DNA of 64,000 bases. Origin: Flavobacteriales bacterium UBA7666 (lineage in GTDB: Bacteria > Bacteroidota > Bacteroidia > Flavobacteriales_D > Crocinitomicaceae). The notes beneath the pieces were generated by a model. The model worked only from the letters and a program-made list of their open reading frames with translations. It was not told the origin of the DNA and searched no databases. Both the position numbers and the translations under genes were made by a program. The DNA lies in contig DLHO01000027.1 of assembly GCA_002483265.1 (NCBI GenBank), positions 62,001 through 126,000 on the forward strand. The letters run 5' to 3'. Shown one piece after another: positions 7,703 to 16,401 of the stretch. The first letter of the stretch is position 1. Every line of letters begins with the position of its first letter.

Positions 7703-8467
7703 ATGAGCCACAAATACGTAAAATTCATTTCCGACGAGCATTTATTAAACTGTATTCAAAACCTACACAAATCATACTTAAGAGCAAAAGAAAACTTATC
7801 TAAAAAGAGTTTGTATGCAAATAAAGTTGATACCATCAAACTGACATTTGATGCCCGATTTAACAATATATCTGAAGGGGATTTAATTGAATCAGAAATT
7901 CTGAGACAGATCGACAAGTCGATTAATAATTCAATAGGAACATTCCATGAACAAATTTTGGGCGGAATAAAAGGGTTTCAAGTTGGAAAATTTAGTGGTT
8001 TTGATATAAAAGCAGATGATAATACTTTATTTGCTGATATAAAAAACAAGCATAATACCATGAATAGCAGTTCTGCAGAAGCTTTATTCCAAAAACTTTC
8101 CAGTTATGCTAACTCCTATAAAACTGCTAAATGTTATTGGGTTCAAATATTAGCAAAGGGAAGTTTCAATGAACCTTGGGCTGGAGAAATTAATGGCAAA
8201 GAATATAGCCATACTCGTGTTTTCAGAATTTCAGGCGATCAGTTCTACGCAATGTTATCGGGTCAGAACGATGCTCTTTTTCAATTATATAAAGCTCTTC
8301 CCAAAGCCATAAATGATTATTTAAGTTCTATAGAACCAGAGAAAAGGAGTGAAGAAAATTCGGCATTAGGAGAAATTACTGCAGAAACGGAAAAAACCAG
8401 AAGAACAATTCTCGATCAAATAACTTTTGAAAACTATAGGTATTATCTTGGTTTCGACAAACTATAA
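7703..8467 (+). CDS. Eco47II-family type II restriction endonuclease
   Basis: A 254-residue protein. It shows the family's landmark blocks: KFISDEHLLNCI at the N-terminus, DTIKLTFDARF, ESEILRQIDKSINNSIGTFH, then GFDIKADDNTLFADIKNKHN followed by TMNSSS, and AKCYWVQILAK. The D...D-I-K arrangement in that region is the likely catalytic site. Eco47II is a GGNCC-specific enzyme in the literature; applying that to this protein is inference. The gene is convergent with the methyltransferase and overlaps its 3' end by 25 bp, a compact two-gene R-M unit. Base composition is AT-rich, like the neighbouring island genes. Confidence 0.85.
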   Translation: MSHKYVKFISDEHLLNCIQNLHKSYLRAKENLSKKSLYANKVDTIKLTFDARFNNISEGDLIESEILRQIDKSINNSIGTFHEQILGGIKGFQVGKFSGFDIKADDNTLFADIKNKHNTMNSSSAEALFQKLSSYANSYKTAKCYWVQILAKGSFNEPWAGEINGKEYSHTRVFRISGDQFYAMLSGQNDALFQLYKALPKAINDYLSSIEPEKRSEENSALGEITAETEKTRRTILDQITFENYRYYLGFDKL

Positions 8468-9684
8468 TAAGCATTCAAAAACTTTACAATTGAGAATCCA
8501 ACTTCTTTCCCTAGATTAACAGGAACAGCGTTACCAATCTGCTTGTACTGTTGAGCTAATGAACCTTCGAATTGCCAATCATCTGGAAATGTTTGAATTC
8601 GTGCGTATTCTCTAACAGTAAAAGGTCTAGTTTCATCTGGATGACAACGTTCAGTTTGTTTTTGAGCGGGGCTGCATGTTAATGTTAAACAAGGTTCGTC
8701 CCAACCTATTCTTCTAGCTATACCTGTTTTTCCACCCCCTAGATGAAAACTACCCCCCATAAATTCTTTTTGGATGTCCAATGGCAAATCTCTCCAATAC
8801 CCTTTTTGAGGAACCAAATCTAAAACATCCATTTTACTCTTAGGATATTTTGCTCCCGAAGATACAGGAACGTCGCAATCGTATAATTCGCTGCTTTTTA
8901 AAGCATCAATTAAATTATAGATTTTTTTATAAGGTTTAGGATACTCATACTTAATATCGATATCTTTTCTAATTCCCACTAATATCAAGCGTTCTCTCTT
9001 TTGAGGCACCTTAAAATTAATCGCTTTTAATACTTCAACAGGAACGACATTGTATCCAATTTCATCCAATATAGAAATCATACCTTGTAACGTTTTTCCA
9101 TTTTCATGAGAAAGTAACCCTCTCACATTTTCTCCTATACATATTGGAGGATTGACCTCTTTTACAACTCTTGCAAATTCATAGAAAAGAGTCCCTCTTG
9201 CATCTGCTAAACCTAATTTCTTCCCTGCATAGCTAAATGCTTGACACGGAAAGCCACCTGTTACAATATCTACTTTATTATGGTAATCTGAAAAATCAAA
9301 CTCTTTAATGTCACCTTCTAGGACATTCCAATTCGGTCTATTCTTCCGTAAGGTCTGGCAAGCAAATTTGTCGATTTCATTCAAAGCAACACACTTAAGC
9401 CCTGTTTGCTCTAGCCCAATTGCTAATCCTCCAGCTCCAGCAAATAATTCCAAAACTGTATAGTTATGATCGGGTTCTACAAAATTGGAAATATCTTCAT
9501 CTACAATCTCTTTTCCATCAATGAATTGAGAGAATAGATCCATGACTTCTGATTTCTTATAAACCCGATAATTACTCATTGGATCACGAAATGCATGAAG
9601 TTTCCCTTCTCTATCCCACCGTCGCAAAGTTTCCTTATTTTTATTTAGCAATTCTGCAGTTTCTGAGATTGTTAGATATTCCAT
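8443..9684 (-). CDS. DNA (cytosine-5) methyltransferase with N-terminal HTH
   Basis: A 413-residue enzyme that methylates cytosine C5 and protects host sites from the partner nuclease. Motif I is ELFAGAGGLAIGLEQTG, motif IV GGFPCQAFS with the catalytic cysteine, motif VI ENVRG, motif VIII QKRERLILVG, motif IX REYARIQTFP and motif X IGNAVPV; all are intact. Residues 1-50 (YLTISETAELLNKNKETLRR) form a MerR/excisionase-like winged helix, so the protein may also regulate the locus. The ATG at 9684 is preferred over one six codons upstream. GGNCC specificity is inferred from the adjacent Eco47II-type nuclease. Confidence 0.92.
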   Translation of the reverse strand: MEYLTISETAELLNKNKETLRRWDREGKLHAFRDPMSNYRVYKKSEVMDLFSQFIDGKEIVDEDISNFVEPDHNYTVLELFAGAGGLAIGLEQTGLKCVALNEIDKFACQTLRKNRPNWNVLEGDIKEFDFSDYHNKVDIVTGGFPCQAFSYAGKKLGLADARGTLFYEFARVVKEVNPPICIGENVRGLLSHENGKTLQGMISILDEIGYNVVPVEVLKAINFKVPQKRERLILVGIRKDIDIKYEYPKPYKKIYNLIDALKSSELYDCDVPVSSGAKYPKSKMDVLDLVPQKGYWRDLPLDIQKEFMGGSFHLGGGKTGIARRIGWDEPCLTLTCSPAQKQTERCHPDETRPFTVREYARIQTFPDDWQFEGSLAQQYKQIGNAVPVNLGKEVGFSIVKFLNAYYSLSKPR

Positions 9685-10022
9685 AACCCAATTATAAAAC
9701 ATTATACATTGGTTACGAATTTAATTAAAAGATTTATTCCTATCATCAAAAAATGACTAGTTTTTCAACATTTTATTCTTAATTACTAATAGACAGTAAA
9801 TTAGTGCCAAAAGTGTAAATAATTTCATTTTTCCCTCCCATCTATAAATCCCTACTACAAATCATTTTCTAACTATCTTCTCCCCATGAAAAACCTCCTC
9901 CCTCAACCAACCCCATATTCCACTCATTCGCATTGTATTTAAACGAGTAAGTTCATTCCTCAAATATTTTTATATCTTTCCATAGATTTTAAACTAACTC
10001 ATTGTTGTACACCCGGGAAGCT
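9685..10022. other. AT-rich intergenic region between methyltransferase and TPR gene
   Basis: About 340 bases separate two divergent genes. There is a TATAATG stretch on the methylase side and a TATATCTTTC stretch upstream of the TPR gene that could belong to promoters, but neither has a convincing partner element. A CT-rich segment (about 9835-9915) carries an 18-codon ORF from 9887 that I do not consider real. I see no repeats or RNA structure. Confidence 0.4.
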
Positions 10023-11819
10023 ATGCATTGGAAAATCACTCGATTCACTTTGGTATTTCTACTCTTTCTTCCAATAAGTGGGTTTACTCAAAAGAGTGCA
10101 GAAGACAGTTTGACTAAACGCCTGCATCAAGTTGGTGGGAAGGAAAAGATCAGAACCTGGTATGCATTGGGAAACCTCCATTTTTATGCTGATTTTTCGA
10201 AAGCAAAAGGGAATTTCTCTAATGGATTGAAATTGGCCAAAACCGGTAAATTCCGGTCACTGGAGATTGAAGGTGAATGGAGTCTGGCAGGTTTAGATGA
10301 CTTTTACGGAAAGAAGCTCCAATCACTTAATCGATTAATGAAACTGTGTCGTTCAGGAGGATTTTCACTCAGTGACAGCTGTATCGTATACGGTTTGATT
10401 GGAAACTCATTGGAATCATTAGGGGCCTATGAGATGTCCATTGAATATTCCAAGAAATCGCTCACGCATGAATTTAATTCGGACCGGATCGCCCGCTATT
10501 TCATGATTGAGCGCATTGCGAGACTACATTCCAAAATTCACCAATTTGATTCAGCGAATGTGTATTACAAAAAGGCACTTTATCTGATTAAAAAGCACAA
10601 TATTTCTCAACTGATCACGCATTGTTTGAATAATATAGGGAGCAATTATCAGGAACAAGGGAACTTGTCTACGGCAACATACTTCTACAATCGGGCAATC
10701 AGCAATTTTCACATAAACAAAAAAACGGTAGGTGACAGTACGCTTTACGCTGTGACGTTTGATAATCTTGCAAAGATTCATGAACTAAAGGGAGAATATA
10801 AACAAGCACTTGAAAAGCAAAAAGAGGCTGTTCGAATGATCCTGATCACTAGGGTGGCCTCTATAGATTTGAGGCTGAAAGTTGAATTCTTAATTCATTT
10901 AGCGGAGTCCGAGCTGCGTTTTGGACTTTTCCCGGATGCGAAAAAACATCTGGATCTTGTTCAATTGAAAGATGCAAATGCAGAACTTCAACTGGAATAT
11001 TATGATGCTCTGGCTGCTTACTATGAAAAGAGTCACGAGACTGAGCAGTTAATAAAAACATTCCATAAAAGAAGAGAAGTCATTCGTTTGGTCTTGAAAG
11101 ATAAATCGGTCAACTCCATGTTGAATGAGTTTGTCCGTTTCCAGAACAATCAAATGATATTGGAACTTGCAACCCAAGAGAAAGCGAAAGAACAGCTCCA
11201 GGCGATTAATAGAAAAGAGCGCTTACTGGGGATAGGCTTTTCGGTCACTCTTTTGATCATCCTGATCGTTGCTTTTGCAGTAAACAGGAAGGTACAACAA
11301 AGTAAAAAGCGTGCGGCTGATATTGAAAGCAAACTCAATGAAGAAAAACTAAAATACAAAGAGTCGGAGGCTGAACGGCTTACATTGGAACTGGAACTGA
11401 AAAACAAGGATTTACTCACATTTGCTATTAATATAACCAAAAAGTTTGAGTTTACCAGTGAAATGGCTCTCCGTTTGCAGCAGCTTAGAAGGAAGAATAT
11501 CATTGAAAAAAGCGATGTAACGGAACTGATTACTTACGTAAAAAGTTTTCAGGCAGTAGATCATGGAATGACGGGCTTTCAAAACAATGTCAACGAAATT
11601 AACGACCAATTTTTGAGGCGTCTGCAGGAGAAATATCCGGAATTAACTCAAAATGAAAAAGAATTGTGTTTGTTGATCAAGCTCAAACTTTCCTCGAAGG
11701 ATATTGCAGCAATGAAGAACATTACATTCGAATCCGTGAATGTGTTACGATCACGTTTGCGAAAGAAAATGAATTTAGAGGTACGCGACGATTTATATGC
11801 TGTGCTGGAAAACATTTAA
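10023..11819 (+). CDS. Tetratricopeptide-repeat sensor with LuxR-like HTH
   Basis: A 598-residue protein with a signal peptide (MHWKITRFTLVFLLFLPISG), TPR-like helical repeats over about residues 40-380, and one membrane segment (LLGIGFSVTLLIILIVAFAV) near 405-425. A charged coiled coil follows, and then a C-terminal helix-turn-helix of LuxR type (LTQNEKELCLLIKLKLSSKD...SVNVLRSRLRKKM). This architecture is common in Bacteroidota: the periplasmic repeats may sense something and the cytoplasmic end may bind DNA. The ATG at 10023 is chosen over TTG codons seven and six codons upstream. It stands alone and its target is unknown. Confidence 0.8.
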   Translation: MHWKITRFTLVFLLFLPISGFTQKSAEDSLTKRLHQVGGKEKIRTWYALGNLHFYADFSKAKGNFSNGLKLAKTGKFRSLEIEGEWSLAGLDDFYGKKLQSLNRLMKLCRSGGFSLSDSCIVYGLIGNSLESLGAYEMSIEYSKKSLTHEFNSDRIARYFMIERIARLHSKIHQFDSANVYYKKALYLIKKHNISQLITHCLNNIGSNYQEQGNLSTATYFYNRAISNFHINKKTVGDSTLYAVTFDNLAKIHELKGEYKQALEKQKEAVRMILITRVASIDLRLKVEFLIHLAESELRFGLFPDAKKHLDLVQLKDANAELQLEYYDALAAYYEKSHETEQLIKTFHKRREVIRLVLKDKSVNSMLNEFVRFQNNQMILELATQEKAKEQLQAINRKERLLGIGFSVTLLIILIVAFAVNRKVQQSKKRAADIESKLNEEKLKYKESEAERLTLELELKNKDLLTFAINITKKFEFTSEMALRLQQLRRKNIIEKSDVTELITYVKSFQAVDHGMTGFQNNVNEINDQFLRRLQEKYPELTQNEKELCLLIKLKLSSKDIAAMKNITFESVNVLRSRLRKKMNLEVRDDLYAVLENI

Positions 11820-12183
11820 TTTCACGAAATCCCACCTCTTTTTCGATTGAAACTCCCGTTTTTGAATCAATTTGATGCAGTAATTGCCCGTAAAGCGATC
11901 GGATGAATTGTTAAGCTACTTCTGATGTGCAAAAAGTAAAAAAGGATGAATAAAAAAGGCCATTACAATTTAATAATTATCTAAACATCAATAAATTACA
12001 AATAATTCGAGTCTAAAGTCAATCAACAATAATTGACATATCAAAACATAGTGAGTTAAGATCATTTACTTTGAATCGAGCGGTTTGTTTAGTGTAAGTT
12101 AAGGTCTAAATTTCGGTTTCATCGGCGCAAATGAATTCTTTTATAGTGGTCAACACTGATATGGTGTATAAAGGTTAGGTATT

Positions 12184-12218
12184 GATTTAAGGCACCTGCA
12201 TTGTGGGTGCTTTAAATC
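12184..12218 (+). terminator. Stem-loop, copy A of a pair
   Basis: The arms are GATTTAAGGCACC and GGTGCTTTAAATC: 13 base pairs with one G-U on the RNA. The loop is TGCATTGTG. There is no strong T-tract afterwards, so termination is possible but not certain. It resembles copy B at 12335 in size and loop sequence. Confidence 0.6.
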
Positions 12219-12334
12219 TAAAATCTACGGATCGTTCTTAGAAAGGATTTTCATAGGTCAAAATAGTTCAGAATTAATAGTGAAAGTGTTAAAGTTTAGG
12301 TTTGGATTTTGAACAGCCACTATCCAATAGTTAT

Positions 12335-12370
12335 AATTAAAGCATCTGCTCTGTGGATGCTTTAATTTTT
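12335..12370 (+). terminator. Stem-loop, copy B of a pair
   Basis: A perfect 12-bp stem, AATTAAAGCATC with GATGCTTTAATT, around the loop TGCTCTGTG, followed by TTTTAATC. This looks like an intrinsic terminator. The loop shares TGC..TGTG with copy A, while the stem differs by a compensated base pair (GCACC/GGTGC versus GCATC/GATGC). Confidence 0.7.
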
Positions 12371-12400
12371 AATCAACAGACTACACCCTTCCCTCAATAG

Positions 12401-12433
12401 TTATTGACCAGTCAATAAATTTAGACTAGCTTG
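12401..12433 (+). promoter_or_regulatory. Promoter candidate with overlapping operator-like palindrome
   Basis: An inverted repeat TTATTGAC-CA-GTCAATAA (12401-12418) contains a TTG at 12404, spaced 20 bp from TAGCTTG at 12427-12433, which is one T short of the -7 consensus TAnnTTTG. The 8-bp arms and 2-bp spacer look like a dimeric repressor site covering the -33 element. The ATG of the metalloprotease follows 24 bp downstream. Confidence 0.5.
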
Positions 12434-12457
12434 CCGACAACTTTAATTACTGCGTAC

Positions 12458-14575
12458 ATGAAATCAATCTTTTTGGGTTGTGGTCTGTTATTCACATTAT
12501 CATTCACTTGCTTTGGACAGGAAAGTCATCTTACCTGTAAACATGCAGATCCGAACACCGAATCACTGAAACAAATCAAAACGCTTTTAGCACATTCGCA
12601 GAAATCTACGGACTTGAAGATCATTCCGGTAGTTTTCCACGTACTTCATCAAAACGGATACGAGAATATCAATGATGCGCAGATTTGGGATGCGCTTGTT
12701 AATTTGAATGCGGACTTTCAGAGATTGAATGCAGATTCCACGTTAATAACAGCTCCTTTTGATACGATCAAGGGCAAGGCCAATTTTGAATTCCGTTTGG
12801 CAACTATTGACCCAAATGGAAATCCCACAACCGGGATAGATAGGATCTTTAGCGTATTGACGAATGTTGGTGATGAAACAGCCATGATCAACTCATGGGA
12901 TTCCGAAAAATATGTGAATATCTGGGTCGTGAGAATGACGCTTCCGGGATTATTCGGATTTACAAGTAATCCGCTTGTAAGTCTAAATCCATGCAACCAG
13001 GGAATTGTTATTTTGAATGAATCTGTGGGTTCGATAGGAACAGCAAACCCAGCATTAAAACATTTGTTAACTCATGAAATGGGTCATTATTTCGGATTGT
13101 TCCATACGTGTGGGAATCAGGAGTTGTTGGCTCAGACATGCAATTATTCCGATGGTATTTTTGATACACCGATTTCAAAGGGAAATACTTCCTGCAATCT
13201 AAATGCTAATTCCTGTGATGACACCGATGATGCGGCGAGTTTTGCCTATTGGGGATTTGATCCGCGGGACAATATTGAGAATTTCATGGAATCTTCTTAC
13301 TGCCAGAGAATGTTTACAATAGGTCAGGTAGAATTGATGCGCAGCGTTATAGAAAGTCCACTTTATGGAAGAGATCAGTTGTGGACGACCACAAATCTGA
13401 TCGCTACAGGAACTGGTCCAAGTCCCACACCGCCGGTTTCAGAGACTGCACCTCATTCAAACTTTTCTGTTTGGAGTAATGTTAATTTAGGGATTCCTTA
13501 TACACACGGAATGATTTGCGCAGGTGAAAGCATTCAGTTTAAAACTCAAAATGGATTAACTCCTTCAGGAACTACCACTTATTTGTGGTCATTTCCGGGA
13601 GGGACACCTTCCAGTGATGTAATTGAAAACCCAGTGGTGACTTATGCAAATCCGGGATATTACCAGGTGACTTTGACTGCCACAAATCCGCATGGCTCCA
13701 CAACCACCACTAAAAATGCTATGATCTATGTGAGCGGAAGCTGGCCGGAGTTTACCGGGCCAATTGTTCAGAACTTTGACCTTTCAGGAGATTTTTGGCA
13801 GAACCAGAATCTACAGGAAGACAATGGATATTTCCAACGAATTGCAACAAGCGGTACTCAGAATACCGGATGCTTTTTATTGGGGAATCATTACGAAGCA
13901 GATACAACGGAGCCATGTTACCTGACTGATCCGATGCAGATCAATCAAAGTAGGGATAATCTCATTTCACCTGCTTTTGATTTGTCGCATACCACAGGAG
14001 TGACCATTTCATTTGATTATGCCTATGGTTCTGCAGCAATTCCGGATTCAGCAACGGAAGTGTTGAAGTTCTATTATTCAAGAGATTGCGGAAGAACATG
14101 GATCTTGAAAAAAACAATCGCGGACTCGGCACTCATCACTGCTTTTGTGCCGCAAAGTGCGAATTTCATTCCTGCTCAGAATCAATGGAAACAGGTCTCA
14201 TTTCCGCAGACTACGATGGCAGCAGATACCAAAACCCGCTTCAAGTTTGAATTTACGGCTTCCAATTCTTCCAACAATTTGTATATCGACAACTTTGTAA
14301 TCGATGGTATTTTGGGAATCTCAGATAATGAACTATCCGGTATCGGAGTTTTCCCGAATCCTTCTCAAAAGGGCGGAACGATTACAATTTCGGGATTGAG
14401 TAATGCAAAGTCGGATTTAAGGATTAGTGATCTTCAGGGGAAACGGGTTTATGAAAAGGAATTGTCTTCGTCTGAAAGTGAAGTTCAGTTGACGACAGAT
14501 TTGAAATCCGGATGTTATTTGGTGGAGATCACACAAAACGGATCGAAGTTTCTGACTAGATTAATTATAGAATAA
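12458..14575 (+). CDS. Secreted M43-family metalloprotease with PKD and T9SS sorting domains
   Basis: A 705-residue exported zinc protease of the pappalysin-like M43 group. It has a signal peptide (MKSIFLGCGLLFTLSFTCFG) and the zinc site HEMGHYFGLFHTC at about residue 205, with a downstream ENFMESSY segment at the Met-turn position. A PKD domain lies at about 360-430 (YLWSFPGGTPSSD...GYYQVTLTATNP), and a jelly-roll-like region at 430-620 (YIDNFVIDG). The C-terminal type A sorting domain (IGVFPNPSQKGGTITISGLS) directs it through the type IX secretion system to the surface. The ATG at 12458 is chosen over TTG 12431 because it starts the signal peptide. Substrate unknown. Confidence 0.9.
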   Translation: MKSIFLGCGLLFTLSFTCFGQESHLTCKHADPNTESLKQIKTLLAHSQKSTDLKIIPVVFHVLHQNGYENINDAQIWDALVNLNADFQRLNADSTLITAPFDTIKGKANFEFRLATIDPNGNPTTGIDRIFSVLTNVGDETAMINSWDSEKYVNIWVVRMTLPGLFGFTSNPLVSLNPCNQGIVILNESVGSIGTANPALKHLLTHEMGHYFGLFHTCGNQELLAQTCNYSDGIFDTPISKGNTSCNLNANSCDDTDDAASFAYWGFDPRDNIENFMESSYCQRMFTIGQVELMRSVIESPLYGRDQLWTTTNLIATGTGPSPTPPVSETAPHSNFSVWSNVNLGIPYTHGMICAGESIQFKTQNGLTPSGTTTYLWSFPGGTPSSDVIENPVVTYANPGYYQVTLTATNPHGSTTTTKNAMIYVSGSWPEFTGPIVQNFDLSGDFWQNQNLQEDNGYFQRIATSGTQNTGCFLLGNHYEADTTEPCYLTDPMQINQSRDNLISPAFDLSHTTGVTISFDYAYGSAAIPDSATEVLKFYYSRDCGRTWILKKTIADSALITAFVPQSANFIPAQNQWKQVSFPQTTMAADTKTRFKFEFTASNSSNNLYIDNFVIDGILGISDNELSGIGVFPNPSQKGGTITISGLSNAKSDLRISDLQGKRVYEKELSSSESEVQLTTDLKSGCYLVEITQNGSKFLTRLIIE

Positions 14576-14678
14576 AACAACTCGAAATAGAGCTGAAACC
14601 CCTGAAATTAAAGGGCGGTTCGCAATATTGCGAATTTGCGTCCGAATATCATTTCCGAATAAATAAAATGCAAACAAA

Positions 14679-14705
14679 AAACCCTGACGATGAATGTCAG
14701 GGTTT
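14679..14705. terminator. Bidirectional terminator
   Basis: A perfect 10-bp stem, AAACCCTGAC and GTCAGGGTTT, around a 7-nt loop. An A-run is on the left and a T-rich stretch (TTTCCTTTTGG) on the right. It lies between the convergent metalloprotease (+) and BlaI-type (-) genes and can serve both. Confidence 0.88.
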
Positions 14706-14719
14706 CCTTTTGGTGTGTG

Positions 14720-15043
14720 TTATAAAATTTCGTTGAGCGTAACATTACTGTTGTAGAATGAAACGATTTCGTTTCTGCTTCCATCAAAGTAAAACTTCAA
14801 AATGTAGTCCGCTAAATAATCACGGTACTGCTCGCGGCCAATTTTCGGAAGGTATATATAACCTCTTCCCATTGGTTTGTGCTTGATGAATTTTTTACGC
14901 TCCAGAATTCGAACAATTGTTGAAACGGTGTTGTAAGCCGGTTTTGGATTTGGATACATGTCAACAATTTCCTTTACTGTTGCTTTTTCCAATTTCCAGA
15001 GGCGTAACATGACCTTCTCTTCTGCGGGTGTTAGTCTTTCCAT
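14720..15043 (-). CDS. BlaI/MecI/CopY-family transcriptional repressor
   Basis: A 107-residue winged-helix protein. LTPAEEKVMLRLWKLEKATV, VKEIVDMYP and AYNTVSTIVRILERKKFIKH match the BlaI/MecI DNA-binding domain, and the C-terminal residues form the short dimerisation part. Family members bind dyads and are usually inactivated by a linked M56 sensor protease (BlaR1/MecR1). No such gene is visible here, so this is an orphan, as is often seen in Bacteroidota. An ATTTGT...ACAAAT dyad lies directly upstream at 15053-15073 and could be an autoregulatory site (weak evidence). The neighbouring C1 peptidase ends 64 bp before this gene starts, in the same direction. Confidence 0.88.
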   Translation of the reverse strand: MERLTPAEEKVMLRLWKLEKATVKEIVDMYPNPKPAYNTVSTIVRILERKKFIKHKPMGRGYIYLPKIGREQYRDYLADYILKFYFDGSRNEIVSFYNSNVTLNEIL

Positions 15044-15052
15044 GTTATATTA

Positions 15053-15073
15053 ATTTGTGGTAATGTGACAAAT
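15053..15073 (-). promoter_or_regulatory. Weak operator-like dyad upstream of the BlaI-type gene
   Basis: ATTTGT at 15053-15058 and ACAAAT at 15068-15073 form a 6-bp inverted repeat with a 9-bp spacer, about 10 bp upstream of the repressor start codon. The position suits autoregulation. The arms are short and AT-rich, so it could be chance. Confidence 0.25.
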
Positions 15074-15107
15074 CTAACAAAAAAAGTGTTCCCTGCAAAT
15101 TATTTAC

Positions 15108-16304
15108 TTATAATTTTAGTTTTAATTTTAAGTCCTTCGACAAAGCTTCCTTATCCAAGTAAATATTGATCGTTTTCAAGCGGAAATAATTCTCAGAAAC
15201 GTATAAATATCCTTGAGGTAAGTTGTCTATTCCCCAGGAGTTTTTAACCAAAAAGAAGCGTGTTCCGTTTTGATCTTTGAACATACCAACGATGTGCATT
15301 CCGTGGTCATCCGTTGTCACTTTTCCGTCATAACCATCCTGGCGTAATTCCTGAGTAATTGTTTTTTCTTTTACCGGCTCCAAGAATGCATTGGATGTTT
15401 TTGCAGCTCCTGCATCATTGAATGATTTGTTGTCTTTTCCACGTGTTTGGATCGTAGATTCGTCTTCCGGTACAATTGCAATTCCCTGACGGAAGTTGAA
15501 ACCTTTCTCAGAAACGTCAGCTCCCCAAGCCAAAGTGTATCCGTTTTTCAATGCGTTTTCTGCAACTGCAACCATGTCTTCCAAAGGAACATTGTAGCTG
15601 TCTCCCCATGCCCAGTTATCAGGAATAGCGATTTCACAAGGCTCGTAGAACGGATCGTTGCTGAATGATGTGATCGAAACATAATCGTTCATTTTCAATC
15701 CCAAAGAATTCGCATAAGTCACCGGAGTGTATTTCTTTCCTTCGAATGTAAATTCGGTAATATCCGGACCTAAATAAGCATCCAAAAGAGAGGAGAATGC
15801 TTTTTTCCACTCTTTCCCAATTCCATGACCTTTTTGAACTTCAGCAAGAACCGTTTGCATGAAACTATTCAAAACAGAGAATAATTCTTCGTGGTTGTAA
15901 GTTGTTTTTCCGTTGGTTAATCCTGTATAAACACTTTTCGGAACAATTCCGTAACGCTTGATCACATAAGGAATATCGTGAAATGCTCCACCTTCGCTGA
16001 AATTGATCTTTCCGTCCATGCGGATAAAACGATCTGCTTTAGATTCATAAGCCTTGCGAACAATATACATTTCAGATAAGTCTGCCGGGTTTTTATGCCC
16101 TAAACGGATCAATTCGCTTTCAAAGAAAGATAAAGAGGAAAAGCTCCAGCATGTTCCGGTCATTCCCTGGTTCTCAACCGGATTAGCATCTAATTGAACA
16201 ACTTTGGTGAATTGGTACTTACTATCCGTAGCGTTTGTTACTGTTTGTCCAAAGGTAATTTGGGTACTTAGAGCCAAGACTCCAAATAAAAATTGTTTTC
16301 TCAT
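15108..16304 (-). CDS. Secreted C1-family cysteine peptidase (bleomycin hydrolase-like)
   Basis: A 398-residue papain-fold peptidase of the PepC/bleomycin hydrolase group. The signal peptide is MRKQFLFGVLALSTQITFGQ. The catalytic residues are visible: Cys in QGMTGTCWSFSS (about 52), His in TDDHGMHIVGMF (about 339), and Asn in FLVKNSWGI (about 359). Bleomycin hydrolases are normally cytoplasmic, but Bacteroidota often have exported members, as here. The likely role is aminopeptidase digestion of peptides in the periplasm or outside. It is transcribed toward the BlaI-type gene; whether the two share a transcript is unknown. Confidence 0.9.
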   Translation of the reverse strand: MRKQFLFGVLALSTQITFGQTVTNATDSKYQFTKVVQLDANPVENQGMTGTCWSFSSLSFFESELIRLGHKNPADLSEMYIVRKAYESKADRFIRMDGKINFSEGGAFHDIPYVIKRYGIVPKSVYTGLTNGKTTYNHEELFSVLNSFMQTVLAEVQKGHGIGKEWKKAFSSLLDAYLGPDITEFTFEGKKYTPVTYANSLGLKMNDYVSITSFSNDPFYEPCEIAIPDNWAWGDSYNVPLEDMVAVAENALKNGYTLAWGADVSEKGFNFRQGIAIVPEDESTIQTRGKDNKSFNDAGAAKTSNAFLEPVKEKTITQELRQDGYDGKVTTDDHGMHIVGMFKDQNGTRFFLVKNSWGIDNLPQGYLYVSENYFRLKTINIYLDKEALSKDLKLKLKL

Positions 16305-16401
16305 TTTTCTAGTTTATGGCTCCTAAAATAGAAATTTAAGCGCAAACAGACTTGTTCTTTAGTGTATTAACCTGAGTTCGGCTTTAAATTTAAAATCGAA
16401 A

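Larger units (their letters stand above)
11820..12400. other. Intergenic region with paired hairpins
   Basis: This 580-bp stretch has no credible ORF. Its notable contents are the two similar stem-loops at 12184-12218 and 12335-12367, 151 bp apart. TTACTTTG near 12069 resembles the -7 element (one mismatch to TAnnTTTG). A transcript from there ending at the first hairpin would be about 140 nt, but this is speculative. Confidence 0.4.

Noticed and set aside
9887..9943. 18-codon ORF starting MKNLLPQPTP
   Set aside because: It lies in a CT-rich spacer with no promoter, start signal or conserved pattern.
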